Shown here one piece after another: positions 1 through 10,831 of a stretch of DNA of 64,000 nt. The DNA is taken from the NCBI RefSeq assembly GCF_002127325.2, contig NC_035449.2, positions 145,552,946 to 145,616,945 on the forward strand. Direction: 5' to 3'. Source of the DNA: Helianthus annuus. Lineage: Eukaryota > Streptophyta > Magnoliopsida > Asterales > Asteraceae. The notes beneath the pieces were generated by a model that searched no databases, was not told the origin of the DNA, and was given only the letters and a program-made list of their open reading frames with translations. Numbering within the stretch: position 1 is the stretch's first letter; the number at the start of each line of letters is the position of its first letter. The position numbers and the translations under genes are program-made.

Positions 1-3000
1 ACAACATTGGCTTTGCCTGGATGGTACTTGATGGCGCATTCGTAGTCGTTAAGTAACTCGACCCATCGTCGTTGACGCATGTTCAAATCCTTCTGCTTAA
101 GGATATGCTCGAGACTCCTGTGATCGGTGTAAATCGTGCAACTGGTACCGTACAGGTAGTGTCGCCATATCTTAAGCGCGAAAACAACAGCTCCCAGCTC
201 TAAATCGTGCGTCGTGTAGTTTCGTTCGTGAACCTTGAGTTGACGAGAAGCGTAGGATATCACTTTATCACGTTGCATCAACACACATCCAAGACCCTGG
301 ATGGATGCATCACAATATACTACGAAGTCTTCTGTGCCTTCTGGCAATGAAAGAATAGGTGCGCTGCAAAGCCTATCCTTTAGATACTGAAAAGCAGTTT
401 CCTGCGTGTTGCCCCAACGGTAGGTGACACCCTTCTGTGTCAATAGTGTAAGTGGTTGCGCGATCTTTGAAAAGTCTTTAATAAACCGTCTGTAGTAACC
501 CGCCAAACCCAAGAATTGGCGTATTTCCGTTGGCGTACGCGGTGCAGGCCAGTTTCTGATCGAATCTACCTTGGATGGATCGACGTGAATCCCATCCTTG
601 TTTACCACGTGGCCTAAGAAGTGGACTTCACGAAGCCAGAAGTCGCATTTAGAAAGCTTGGCGTACAACTGTTCCTTTCGAAGGAGTTCCAAAATAAGAC
701 GAAGATGCTGCTCGTGCTCCTCCTGGCTCTTGGAGTAAATCAGAATGTCGTCGATGAAAACAATGACGAACTTGTCGAGATAGGGTTTGCACACCCTGTT
801 CATAAGATCCATGAAAACTGCAGGTGCGTTCGTAAGTCCGAACGGCATAACCAAGAACTCGTAGTGACCATAGCGAGTTCTGAATGTTGTCTTAGAGACG
901 TCCTCCTCGCGGACTCTCAGTTGATGATATCCTGACCGTAGGTCGATCTTGGAATAGTAACACGACCCTTGCAACTGGTCGAATAAGTCGTCTATGCGTG
1001 GAAGAGGATAACGGTTCTTCACCGTCACCTTGTTCAGTTCCCTGTAGTCTATACACATTCTGAACGTACCGTCTTTCTTTTTCACGAAAAGTACTGGAGC
1101 TCCCCAAGGCGAAGAGCTTGGACGAATGAAGCCCTTTTCCAAGAGCTCTTGTAGCTGCTTTGACAATTCTTCCAACTCTGATGGAGCTAGACGATATGGT
1201 GCGCGAGCTATGGGTGCTGCTCCTGGAGCGAGCTCGATCTGAAATTCAACCTGACGATGAGGCGGTAAGCCAGGTAAATCTTCAGGAAACACCTGAGGGA
1301 AGTCACGTACGACTGGTATATCCTCCAATTTCTTTTCCTTTACTGATGCGTCTGAAACAAGAGCCAAAATGGCTGTGTGACCTTTACGTAAGCACTTCTG
1401 AGCCTTCAAGAATGAGATGATGCCAACCACAGCACCACTCTTGTCGCCTTGGACTTCGAGAGGTTCCTGACCCGAACGAGGAATGCGAATTATCTTCTCA
1501 CTGCATAAGATTTCTGCCTGGTGTTGGGATAACCAATCCATCCCAATCACGACGTCGAAACTTCCCAAAACTATGGGAATGAGATCAATAGAGAACGCTT
1601 GACCAGCTAGGATAAGATTACAACCCTGAACTACGTGCGTGGCTTCTAAACTTTTACCGTTAGCTAACTCTACTACATGTTTGGTAGGTAAAAGTGTTGG
1701 TGCACGTTTTAGCAGTTGATACATTTTCACAGACATATAGCTTGTATCCGCACCCGAATCAAATAAGACAGTAACATAAATATTGTCGAGGAGAAACTTA
1801 CCCATAACAACGTTGGGATCGTTCACTGCATCACCTCGACCTAGCACAAAAGCACGACCTCGAGCTTCGTTGCCGTTGTTATTTCCTCCGTTGCCCTGGT
1901 TGTTGTTGTTGTTGTTCTGGTTCCTGTTGAGCTGTGGGCAGTGTCTCTTGATGTGGCCTTCAGCACCACAATTGTAGCATCCCTTGTTGCCCTGTTGTTG
2001 GTTAGGCTGAGCGTGAGGTTGCTGCTGATTTTGGTTCGCAGGACGAAGGCTTCTACAGTCTTTGGCCTCGTGACCCATCTTGAGGCATCTTTGACAACGA
2101 CCCTTGGTACACTGACCGTTGTGGTGCCTGTTGCAGTTGTTGCACTTTGGAAGATTTCCGCGATATCCACCCTGCCTGTGGCTACCTGACGACTGCTGGT
2201 TAGGGCTTTGATAGTTGTCAGTCTTTCGCTGCTGATTCTGGGACTGAACCGAAACTGATGCTTTGCTTGAATCCCCCTCCCATTTCCTCTTGTTGTCGCT
2301 GAGGGTAACGGGAGTAGCTGAAGGAGTGACTGTAGCAGTAGCGCTGACACGCTTAGGCAGTTTATTCTGTTCCACTGCCTGATCGGTGATACGATGAGCG
2401 AGACGCTGGATTTCCTGGATGTTGTCGAGGTTAGCTGAGGTAACGTGGCTCTGGATTTCTGGTGCCAACCCCTTGAGATACATCTCGATACGCTTGTATG
2501 GAGGGTCCACCATAGTTGGACATAGCACGGCCAGCTCGTTTGACCGCTTCGTATACGCTTCAATCTCCGACCCAACCATTTTCAGATTATACAACTCGTC
2601 TTCCAGCTTGTGAATATCTTCACGCGTACAATACTCACGCTTGATGAGTTCCTTAAAATCGTTCCATGGGGTGGCGTTAGCAGCTGCCAACCCAAGAATC
2701 TGCACCTGCGCGTTCCACCAGGTTAGCGCGATTCCTTCCAAGGTGCCAGTAGCAAACTTGACCTTGCGAGCCTCAGGGCACTCGCACATCTCGAATACCG
2801 ATTCTAGCTTCTCGAACCAGTGGAGGAGTCCAACCGCTCCTTCTGTGCCGCTGAAAGAGTTTGGACGACAGTCCATGAAGTTCTTGAAAGTGCAGACAGG
2901 CTGCTGCGCGTGTTGACCTATTGTGTACGAATAGGGCAAAGTTAAATACAAGAGTGAATGTAGGATCTAGGGATCCTAGTGTGTGCCTATACTGCAGGAT

Positions 3001-3095
3001 ATACTACCTGCTTGAGCTGCTGCAACTGCCGCAGCAACTTGGGCTTGAACAAGAGCCTCTAACTGGGCTTGTGTCATGTTAATTCTTCCAGCCAT
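1..3095 (-). CDS. gag-pol: gag-pro-pol polyprotein of element 1 (spliced, 3' part off window)
   Basis: Minus-strand polyprotein of a Ty3/gypsy element. Exon 1 is 3095-3008 (start [11 protein letters not shown]). A putative 90-bp GT-AG intron covers 3007-2918, and exon 2 runs from 2917 to the left edge. Known landmarks sit in one frame: gag domain about 2917-2400, CCHC knuckles about 2110-2050 and 1980-1935, aspartic protease DSGA about 1750, reverse transcriptase with the FIDD catalytic pair at 747-752, and RNase H from about 330 leftwards. The frame stays open for about 970 codons. The five codons that are stops in element 3 are sense codons here (W, Q, W, Q, R). It could therefore encode a working polyprotein, provided the integrase part off the window is also intact. 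The start codon depends on the intron, because no ATG precedes the gag domain in the unspliced frame. Confidence 0.88.
2918..3007 (-). other. putative gag leader intron of element 1
   Basis: On the minus strand the sequence reads CAG/GTAGTATATCC at the donor and CACAATAG/GTCAAC at the acceptor. Splicing joins G to GT and restores a Gly codon in the gag frame (phase 1). Element 3 has the same arrangement at 10736-10831, 96 bp long. Both copies have stop codons inside the interval, so unspliced RNA would not connect the conserved [12 protein letters not shown] start to gag. Confidence 0.65.
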
Positions 3096-3400
3096 TGATC
3101 TTCATGTCAAAGGCGAAATAGGTGAGAAAAGTTCGCGAATAGTGCGATGACAGAAAAGTGTAAGCACGTAAGGGTTCTTAAGCAATAGCAAATAGTGAGC
3201 ATTGTAGTCTAAGCATACCACGAGCAAAGTTCTAAGTAATTCTAGCAAGTAGGCAATAAACATAAACCTTATTACCTAAAATGTCGAGTCTTGCACGTGG
3301 AGCGAAGCGTCGTTGTGGATCGTTGAGAGCACTGTTCTGGTTATAGTCCGGTTTTAATAAAAACGTTTTCCCATATTAAAACCAAATTCTCTATAACCAA

Positions 3401-3414
3401 TGGCTCTGATACCA
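3401..3414 (-). other. primer binding site of element 1 (tRNA-iMet type)
   Basis: Minus strand TGGTATCAGAGCCA, complementary to the 3' end of plant initiator tRNA-Met. It lies 3 nt inside the LTR end at 3418, which is the expected position for first-strand priming. The same 14-mer recurs in elements 3, 5 and 6. Confidence 0.93.
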
Positions 3415-3914
3415 ATCTGTCACACCCCCAAAATCCACACGCGGAGTACCACCGCTTGGGAGCGTGACATGACCAGGATCAAGCGATCAATCATATCAAA
3501 CATAGCATTTAATAATAATAAAAGTCATTAAAATAATTCATCATGACATGATCGATGTTTCAAAACCAAGCGTTGTTTAAGTAGCGGAAGCATTGTTGTA
3601 AACCCAAGTTAAAAATACTGAAATGTCATAAGTGTCTAACAAAGTAATACGATCCCTGTCCACAACGACCGGCTCCTCTTTGTGCAAGCTCCATGTACCT
3701 ACCGATCTGCAAGGCATGTAACAGTATGATCAACAAACTAGTTGAGCGAGTTCACAGTAAGTAAGTGCGTAACAGTAAGTAACGGGTGGCTCTACTGGGC
3801 CGATAGTAAGTTATACAGGTGGGGGCTTCCCATGTTATGTGACCACTAGACTATTCGTATCAACTACTCGTATCATCCCTGTTCTTCTTCCGAGAACAGT
3901 AGCGCGTATGGGGT

Positions 3915-4044
3915 GTACGTAGGTTTTACGTACGTATCCTTCACAACCGAGGATAGGAGACGCGGGGGTGTACGTGGGTTTCACGTACGTATCCTTTGTA
4001 CCGAGGATAGAAGTAAGTAATGCGTACACGTAGGTTTTACGTGC
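3915..4044 (-). repeat. three hairpin-forming tandem units in LTR 1
   Basis: Units at 3915-3933, 3970-3988 and 4026-4044 each form a 7-bp stem with the loop GGTTT. The stems are GTACGTA/TACGTAC, GTACGTG/CACGTAC and ACACGTA/TACGTGC. The second stem differs from the first by a compensatory A-T to G-C change. The third has one change, which is a G-U pair on the sense (minus) strand. After units 1 and 2 a second small stem TATCCT/AGGATA follows. Confidence 0.8.
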
Positions 4045-4439
4045 GTGCCTGACATCCGAGGATCATGGTAGGTGATAGTCTAGGAAAGCATATGTACGTT
4101 CTTAGTCAATGGTAACCTTTATCCCATTCCCACGACCCGGGAATCCCATGCCTTAGTAGGAGTGTGAACTCACCTGGGTTTGCTCGGCAGACAGTAAAAT
4201 GCTCAAGTATACAAGTAAGGGATCAACCACGTCCTATCATGGTTACTTATGCAAGTTAGGTTCGTACTCAACTATTGCACGTATAAGTTACACGTATGTT
4301 TACACATATAATCATGGCAAGAATCACGTATACAGTTCAGTACATAGATCTAATCACGTAACAGTTATAAGTTCAATCATTTGGCCCAATAGATTGGGCC
4401 TGTGACTATGTAAGCCCAAAACAGTGTACGTGTATGTTG

Positions 4440-4640
4440 GTCTCGAGTCGCAACTGGGATTACGAGTCGCAACTAATGATCTCGAGTCGCAACCGGGTTA
4501 CGAGTCGCAACAGGTGGTCTCGGTTCGTCATGGTCTGGTTACGAGTCGCAACCGGACTCGCAACCGTGGTCTCGGCTTATGCTGTTGTGGTCTCGAGTGG
4601 GGTTCCGACTCGCAATGAGTGGTACCGAGTCGCAACCGTG
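4440..4640 (-). repeat. short-word array GAGTCGCAAC in LTR 1
   Basis: About eight copies of (G/C)AGTCGCAAC or ACTCGCAAC in 200 bp, spaced mostly 16-20 bp and separated by variable filler such as TGGTCT. The word is absent from the corresponding parts of the LTRs of elements 2 and 3, which carry different words. Confidence 0.85.
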
Positions 4641-5419
4641 TGTGTAACTGGTTTCCATAATTCCTGTAATCAATCCTTCCGTGATTCTAGCAAACAACTT
4701 AGGCAGTTTCGGAAATCAGATCAAACAATGATTATTCAACATTCAATCATATTCATAATATCTTCAAATCATCACCATTTAGCATGTTCATAACAGCATC
4801 AAATCAATAATCGGATTATCAACCAACTCTAAACCGAATCCTAATCGTATCATCATCCTAGCATGCACCCTAATTCTTTAATCACAGCCGGTTATCAAAC
4901 AACATCCGGACCAATTCAATTCGATGATCATGCAGCCGGTTCACAATCATAATAACTATTATCATAAACAACATAACAAGAATCCTTCGGGTATCAAGCA
5001 ATTATCAACATACAAACAATAACACACAACCAATAACATAATCACTAACCGGATTAAAGAAGGAAAAGAGGGTGATTCCGAGTAGGGGTGTTCTTGCCGT
5101 CGGGTTCCAAGCGACCGAGAGAGAGAAAGAGTCTAGGGTTGTGTGTGTGTGGTGGTGTTTGTAACAAAATGAGAAAAATAACCAAGTCCCTAAGGTGTTT
5201 ACACGGTAGAGGGGTGGGCCGAGCCCAATTCGGCTGCCTAATGGATCCGATTTCAAAGTGTGGCCCAAACGGGCTTGTGTGGCCGGTTTGTGTAGTTTGG
5301 GCTCGTGCAACACATAACATACATACGCACATAACAAATATTCATTTAAAATCATATAATTCAGTTCTCATAAGCACGTAACGTTACATCAAAGCAAGTC
5401 TAAAGTTCGAGTTGTCACA

Positions 5420-6980
5420 TGGCGCTCTCAGTCGGAAAGACACTTTACCTAGACGCGTATGAGCTTTGCAACTCACTATTCAGTCCAGTCTTCCTACCCA
5501 AATACGAGATGCTCAGGTGGAAGCATTGAAACCAGAAAACGTCAAAGCTGAAGCTTTACGCGGCTCAAGACAACGAATGGAACAAAAGGAAGACGGTGCA
5601 TACTACGTAATGGGGCGTATTTGGGTCCCACTTTATGGCGGCCTGCGAGAGCTTGTAATGGACGAAGCTCACAAGTCTCGCTACTCGGTACATCCAGGGT
5701 CGGACAAAATGTACCACGACATCAGAACTACATACTGGTGGCCTAGCATGAAGGCCCACATTGCAACCTACGTTGGCAAGTGTTTGACATGTGCAAAAGT
5801 CAAGGTGGAGTATCAGAAACCAGCGGGCCTACTTCAACAACCCAAGATACCGCAATGGAAATGGGAAGAAATTTCCATGGATTTGTTTACAGGCCTACCC
5901 AGATCCCAGCGTGGGAATGATACCATATGGGTGATCGTGGATCGACTCACCAAGTCTGCACACTTCCTGGCTATAAAGGAAACGGATAAGTTCTCCACCC
6001 TCGCAGACGTTTATCTTAAAGAAGTTGTTTCGAGGCACGGGGTGCCCACCTCCATCATTTCGGATCGGGATGCACGATTCACGTCAGAGCTATGGCAAGC
6101 GATGCACAAATCCTTTGGCTCACGATTAGACATAAGCACAGCATATCATCCTCAGACGGATGGGCAGTCTGAGCGAACGATCCAAACTCTTGAAGACATG
6201 CTTCGGGCATGTGTTATCGATTTCGGCAACGGCTGGGAAAAGCATCTCCCGTTAGTGGAGTTTTCGTACAATAACAGTTACCACACCAGCATACAAGCCG
6301 CTCCATTCGAGGCATTGTACGGACGTAAATGTCGGTCACCTCTCTGTTGGGCAGAGGTGGGGGATAGTCAGATCACGGGTCCAGAGATTGTTGTGGACGC
6401 CACGGAAAAGATTGCACAGATACGACAACGCATGGCGGCAGCACGCGATCGTCAGAAAGCCTACGCAGATAAGCGTAGGAAGCCTTTGGAATTTCAGGTC
6501 GGGGACCGGGTTTTACTTAAAGTCTCACCCTGGAAGGGTGTGGTTCGTTTTGGCAAACGGGGCAAACTAAATCCGCGGTATGTCGGACCATTTGAGATTA
6601 TTGAGAAAATAGGCAAAGTGGCCTACAAGCTAAACCTACCAGCTGAACTCGGTGCAGTTCACAATGTATTTCACGTGTCGAATCTGAAGAAGTGCCTGTC
6701 AGATGAGACCCTCATAGTTCCTTTTAAGGAACTCACTATCGACGAGCGGTTGCAGTTCGTCGAGGAACCAGTTGAAATCACGGACCGGGATGTTAAGGTC
6801 CTCAAAAGCAAGAGAATCCCTCTTGTTCGAGTTCGTTGGAACTCCCGACGTGGCCCAGAGTACACCTGGGAACGCGAAGACCAAATGAAAGAAAAGTACC
6901 CCCAGTTATTCAGAACCAATGCAACCACTACTGAGGCTGAAGCTACTACTACTGAATTTCGGGACGAAATTCCAAATTAA
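5420..6980 (+). pseudogene. integrase and chromodomain-like C-terminus of element 2 (5' truncated)
   Basis: One frame covers the end of the RNase H linker and the whole integrase. The zinc-binding H-H-C-C pattern lies about 5664-5800. The D,D-35-E catalytic core has D in SMDLFTGL (about 5880), D in ISDRDARF (about 6060) and E in [12 protein letters not shown] (about 6172). The C-terminus (about 6815-6905, [19 protein letters not shown]) resembles the chromodomain-like tail of Tekay/Del chromoviruses. A TGA at 5460-5462 replaces a CGA found in element 3, so the fragment is interrupted near its start. From 5463 to the TAA at 6978-6980 it is open. Integrase would insert cDNA into chromatin, but with gag and RT cut off by element 1 this copy cannot act alone. 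Confidence 0.9.
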
Positions 6981-6998
6981 CGGGGGGATGATGTGACA
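6954..6998 (+). other. upstream copy of hairpin / purine tract / TGTGACA module, element 2
   Basis: GAATTTCG-GGA-CGAAATTC (6954-6972) is followed by 19 nt containing CGGGGGGATGA and then TGTGACACCCC at 6992. It has every part of the true 3' LTR junction 100 bp downstream, yet the 5' LTR of element 1 shows that the real LTR starts TGTGACAACTCG. It is a decoy or relict LTR boundary and recurs in element 3 (15310-15355). Confidence 0.7.
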
Positions 6999-7055
6999 CC
7001 CCAGGAAAACCAGTGAACAATACAGCTTACCTAGCTTCCTCAGTGAGTGCGTACC

Positions 7056-7092
7056 AAATTTCGGGACGAAATTTCTTTTAAGTTGGGGATAA
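7056..7092 (+). other. 3' hairpin and polypurine tract of element 2
   Basis: Perfect 8-bp stem AAATTTCG/CGAAATTT with loop GGA (7056-7074), then 18 nt including the purine run AAGTTGGGGATAA, then the LTR start TGTGACA at 7093. The polypurine tract primes plus-strand DNA synthesis in this family. Confidence 0.8.
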
Positions 7093-7867
7093 TGTGACAA
7101 CTCGAATTTCCAAGATTCTATTTCACATTTACTGCACGTTCTTGTCTTGTTTAGTTGATTAATTGCACAATTAGTTGCTATGGAATTGTATACGTTTTGT
7201 TACAATGAAGTGTATTGTGTGATTGTGCATGGTTATGTGTTAATTGTGATAAACTTGTCAAATATGTAAACTTGGTGGTGAAACTATGAAATTGTTAGGA
7301 GATGGTGTACATGTGTAAAATATGATACTTAGGGATGCATAGAGCAATTAGTGAAACTCTAATCATTGTTAACCCTAATCCCTTTCACTAATCATTTTCA
7401 CAAAAACAAAAGCACTGTACTCTCTAATCCTCTCTACAACCATCTTCTCATCACTCTTGGATTCACAAGTTCTTTTGCATCAAGTTTGATTACCAATCCA
7501 TCTAGAATCGAATCAAGGTAACTGTTTAATCATTGTTTGTGATTAATTGTTGATTGATTGATGCATGAAAACCCTAGTTCCTCATATTATATTCTGTGAT
7601 TTTGATTTGATTCTGGATAATCGTGATTATGATGATGAGTAGTTGCATATTTGATAGATTGTTCTTGTGATCATTACTGTTGTTAAACATCGATCAATTG
7701 ACTGTGAATCTGCCATCTAGGTGAATGAAGTTAGGGTTTTTAGAATGATGAACGTAACTGTGGAACATAGAAAACGTAACTGCTATAATCTCTACGATCA
7801 TATGATTAATGTTACTCAGAGTTTTGTGAATATAATTGTCTAAGTTTTAAAAGGAGCATGCTTGATC

Positions 7868-8475
7868 CGAGTTTTGACATATGCTATAGTCCGAAGTTTA
7901 TGCATACATCATATAATCCGAGTTCTTTGTGGTGCATATTATCCGAGTTTTTCATGATGATCATTAGTCCGACTTTGTGTAAATAAATGTCTTGTCCGAA
8001 CTTTGGAGAAACAATAGGTCCGAGTTTGTGCTTGTTGATCATGTCCGAACTTTAATCATGTTCACATGTTATCCGAATTATTTGATATATATTAGATCCG
8101 AGTTATCTGATATATATATTAGGTCCGAGTTTTGTATAAGCATAGGGGGGTCCGAGTTTTTAATGAGTTGTGAAGTCCGACCTTTATTGATAATTCATGA
8201 GTCCGACTTTGTATATATATGTTGGTCCGAGCTTCCTCATGCATAGGTGTATCCAAGTTTCTTAAGCTTTTGTTTGTGGTCCGAGTTTAGGGGTGAGGAC
8301 ATGTTGTCCGAGTTTGACAAGAAGACATGGGGAGTCCGAGTTCTAATCCCAACCCCATGTCCGACCTTTGTAACCCCCACGTTGTCCGACTTTTAATCCC
8401 CAAACCCCTCTAGTCCGACTTTTAAACAGGGGAAGCCCCCCCCCCCCACACACTTGTCTGAGCTTTATGAAGGGC
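7868..8475 (+). repeat. degenerate TCCGAGTTT word array in LTR 2
   Basis: About 24 copies of (A/G/T)TCCGA(G/A/C)TTT, one every 20-35 bp, with unrelated AT-rich spacers. The core TCCGA is nearly invariant while the spacers are free, which is unlike an ordinary minisatellite. It ends in a C-run at 8437-8449 and two decayed copies with TCTGA. Confidence 0.85.
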
Positions 8476-9090
8476 AAGGCCCTGTCTGATGTTGTGTAAT
8501 GATCAATTTGAAACAACGAGCTGCATGATATATAATGTTAATTCTGTTAAGCTGTGTATGACACTTTGATTTCCTGACTTCGTTAAACATGTGAAGTTAT
8601 TTACACTGTTAAATGTATAAAGTGTGTTAACAGTGGCCACTAGATTAATATACACGTAAGATTAAACCGTGAAATTAGGGACGCTACGCATGAATTACGT
8701 GAATAGGATTGACTGCTTACATGATGTATGATTCTATGTAAATGATTGTATGATATTGAATGCAACTGTATGATCCTGCATGTGTGAACATTCTATGTGG
8801 TATCATCATGTACACAATAAGCACACAACACACAGTTACTTGATTATCAATGATTTGCAAACCCTAATTTGATGCAAACACTTACGTCGTATCATATGCA
8901 ACATATCCTAGGTCGTGTGTAACGGACTTAGACGTTTGATAAAACCCTAGAGCATAGCATACCGAGCAAATCAAGGTGAGTTCACACAGCCAAGGCATGG
9001 GGTTCCCGGGTGGGAATGGGATTTGATGAACTATTGTACATACTCCGCTGATAGAACTACGACTAGACTAGTAACACTTATTGAACCGAT

Positions 9091-9282
9091 CTTCGCACAC
9101 CTGCCAAGGGTTGGCCGCGATATTATGACTGACTTCGCACACCTGCCTTCGGAAGGCCGCGAACTGAAATTTACTAATCTTCGCACACCTGCCTGGTAGG
9201 CCGCGATACAGATAAACCTAGTCTAGAATACTCGGGATGAACATCCCCTAATATCTTCGCATACCTACCTGGGAGGCCGCGA
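9091..9282 (+). repeat. four TCGC...GCGA hairpin units in LTR 2
   Basis: Units spaced about 40-75 bp share an outer TTCGCAYAC...CGCGA and have inner stems that change together: GCCAA-GGG-TTGGC (9103-9115), GCCTT-CGG-AAGGC (9145-9157), GCCT-GGT-AGGC (9191-9201) and CCT-GGG-AGG (9268-9276). The outer TCGC can pair with GCGA. Confidence 0.8.
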
Positions 9283-9687
9283 TGGAACTAATACGATACA
9301 TGACATAACGAACGTACATACTACTACTCACACTATACTATTACTGAACTGTTAACTGTGAACTCGCTCAACTAGTTGTTGACTCGTTGCTGCATGCCTT
9401 GCAGGACGTTAGGTACTTATGGAGCTTGCACTGGAGGCGCGGTCGTTGTGGACAAGGATCGTGATTACTACGTTGAATTGTTATGACATTCAAAACTATT
9501 AACTATGTTGGGTTACTTACTTGCTTCCGCTACTTAAACTATGTTTTGTTGGAACAACAATTGTATTGAATTGGGTTTATGAATTTCTTCAATTATTTAT
9601 ATTGTTCAATATGATTGGTGGCTTGATCCTGGTCAGTCACGCTCCCAAGCGGTGATACTCCGCAGGTGGATTTTTGGGGGTGTGACA

Positions 9688-10330
9688 GATACGACTAGAC
9701 TAGTATACTAATTGAACTGATCTTCGCACACACGCCGGGGTTGGCCGCGATATTATGACTGATCTTCGCACACATGCCTAGGAAGGCCGCGAACTATACA
9801 TACTAAAACTTCGCACACATGCCAGGGTGGCCGCGATACAAATATACATAGTCTAGAACACTTGAGGAAAACCTCCTCTAGTCATCGCACACATGCCTAG
9901 AGGGCCGCGATATGAACTAATACGATACATGACTTAACGAACGAACAAAAGGCTTACTTTCCTATTACTATTACTGAACTGTTTACTGTGAACTCGCTCA
10001 ACTAGTTGTTGACTCTCTGCTGCATGCCTTGAAGGACCTTAGGTATTTATGGAGCTTGCACAGGGAGGAGCAGGTCGTTGTGGGCACGGATCGTGAATGT
10101 TTCGTTAAACACTTTATGACATTTCACATTTTGTTAAGTTTTGTTTTATTCATACGCTTCCGCTAAACAGTGATAACATACTTATATTTTGGACACCTTT
10201 CATATTGGTGGTTGAATGGCATTTACTTTTACTTATTAATTACATGTTCAATATGATTGGTGGCTTGATCCTGGTCATGTCACGCCTCCAAGCGGTGGTA
10301 CTCCGCGGGTGGATTTTTGGGGGTGTGACA
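9688..10330 (+). repeat. 5' LTR fragment of element 3
   Basis: Matches 16968-17610 of the 3' LTR. Its left border coincides exactly with the LTR end of element 2, as expected if element 2 inserted into this LTR. The missing 1.5 kb should lie left of the window. It includes four hairpin units at about 9722-9910. Confidence 0.92.
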
Positions 10331-10333
10331 GAT

Positions 10334-10347
10334 TGGTATCAGAGCCA
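10334..10347 (+). other. primer binding site of element 3
   Basis: TGGTATCAGAGCCA, complementary to the initiator tRNA-Met 3' end, three bases after the LTR end TGTGACA. Confidence 0.93.
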
Positions 10348-10735
10348 TTGGTTATAGAGAACTCGGTTTTAATAAGGGAAAAACGTTTTTATTAAAACCA
10401 GACTATAACCAGAACAGTGCTCTCAACGATCCACAACGACGCTTCGCTCCACGTGCAAGACTCGACATCCTAGGTAATATGGTTTATGTTTATTACCTGC
10501 TTGCTAGAATTACATAGAACTTTGCTCGTAGTATGCCTAGATACGCATGACCCTATTACATGAGAATACCTATGTGCTTACACTCTTCTGTCATCGCACT
10601 ACTCGCGAACCATTCTCACTTACGCTACTTTTACTATGAAGATCATGTCTGGACGTATTAACATGACTCAAGCCCAGTTGACGGCTCTCATTAACGAACA
10701 AGTTGCTGCGGCACTTGCAGCCGCACAAGCAGGAG

Positions 10736-10831
10736 GTATATCCTGTAGTCATAGCACACACTAGGATCTTTAGATCCTACACTCCTAAACCAACTCTCGT
10801 GTTTAAACTTTGTCCTATTCGTACACAATAG
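10736..10831 (+). other. putative gag leader intron of element 3
   Basis: GCAGGAG/GTATATCC donor and CACAATAG/GTCAAC acceptor, 96 bp. Joining 10735 to 10832 makes a Gly codon and links the ATG at 10645 ([15 protein letters not shown]) in frame to the gag domain. It is homologous to 3007-2918 of element 1. Confidence 0.65.

Larger units (their letters stand above)
1..5419 (-). mobile_element. Element 1: Ty3/gypsy (chromovirus-like) retrotransposon, left part outside window
   Basis: Read on the minus strand the order is LTR (5419 to 3418), tRNA-Met-type primer site, short leader, gag, protease, reverse transcriptase and RNase H, running off the left edge. The LTR begins TGTGACAACTCG and ends GGGTGTGACA, the same termini as elements 2 and 3, so these are one family. 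Just right of 5419 the sequence changes at once to plus-strand pol of element 2, so element 1 is inserted in that element. Its integrase, polypurine tract and 3' LTR must lie left of the window, and therefore the target-site duplication cannot be checked. Confidence 0.93.
3418..5419 (-). repeat. 5' LTR of element 1 (2.0 kb)
   Basis: The LTR spans TGTCACACCCCC at 3418 to TGTCACA at 5413-5419 on the plus strand. The 3' quarter matches the LTRs of elements 2 and 3 in general layout but not in its internal repeats: it has its own hairpin units (3915-4044) and its own short-word array (about 4440-4640). The part near 5100-5160 is CT/CA-rich on the minus strand, as in an LTR leader. Short open frames in it (for example near 5005-5380) have no similarity that I can recognise and are treated as noise. 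Confidence 0.9.
5420..9687 (+). mobile_element. Element 2: 3' half of a plus-strand gypsy element, interrupted by element 1
   Basis: Starts abruptly at 5420 inside the RNase H/integrase linker (equivalent to about 13785 in element 3), continues through integrase to the polypurine tract, and ends with a 2.6-kb 3' LTR at 9687. The 5' part must lie to the left, beyond element 1. The bases after 9687 (GATAC...) are the interior of element 3's LTR, so element 2 itself inserted there. Confidence 0.9.
7093..9687 (+). repeat. 3' LTR of element 2 (2.6 kb)
   Basis: Begins TGTGACAACTCG directly after the polypurine tract and ends GGGGGTGTGACA at 9687. It is about 0.4-0.6 kb longer than the LTRs of elements 1 and 3, largely because of a roughly 600-bp array of the word TCCGAGTTT (7868-8475). 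The last 700 bp are clearly homologous to element 3's LTR, including four hairpin units (9091-9282). Confidence 0.9.

Noticed and set aside
1841..2575. 244-codon minus-strand frame
   Set aside because: It lies in another frame over the gag/zinc-knuckle region of element 1. The real gag frame is identified by conserved motifs.
5005..5381. Overlapping 90-116-codon frames on both strands
   Set aside because: They lie inside LTR 1 in CA/CT-rich leader sequence and show no protein family features.
7868..8475. CRISPR-like or satellite reading of the TCCGAGTTT array
   Set aside because: Only a 9-nt word recurs, with irregular spacing. It is confined to one LTR.
9091..9282. CRISPR-like array (regular repeats with spacers)
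   Set aside because: Plant LTR context, repeats not identical, and spacers too variable in length. The units are better read as hairpin repeats.
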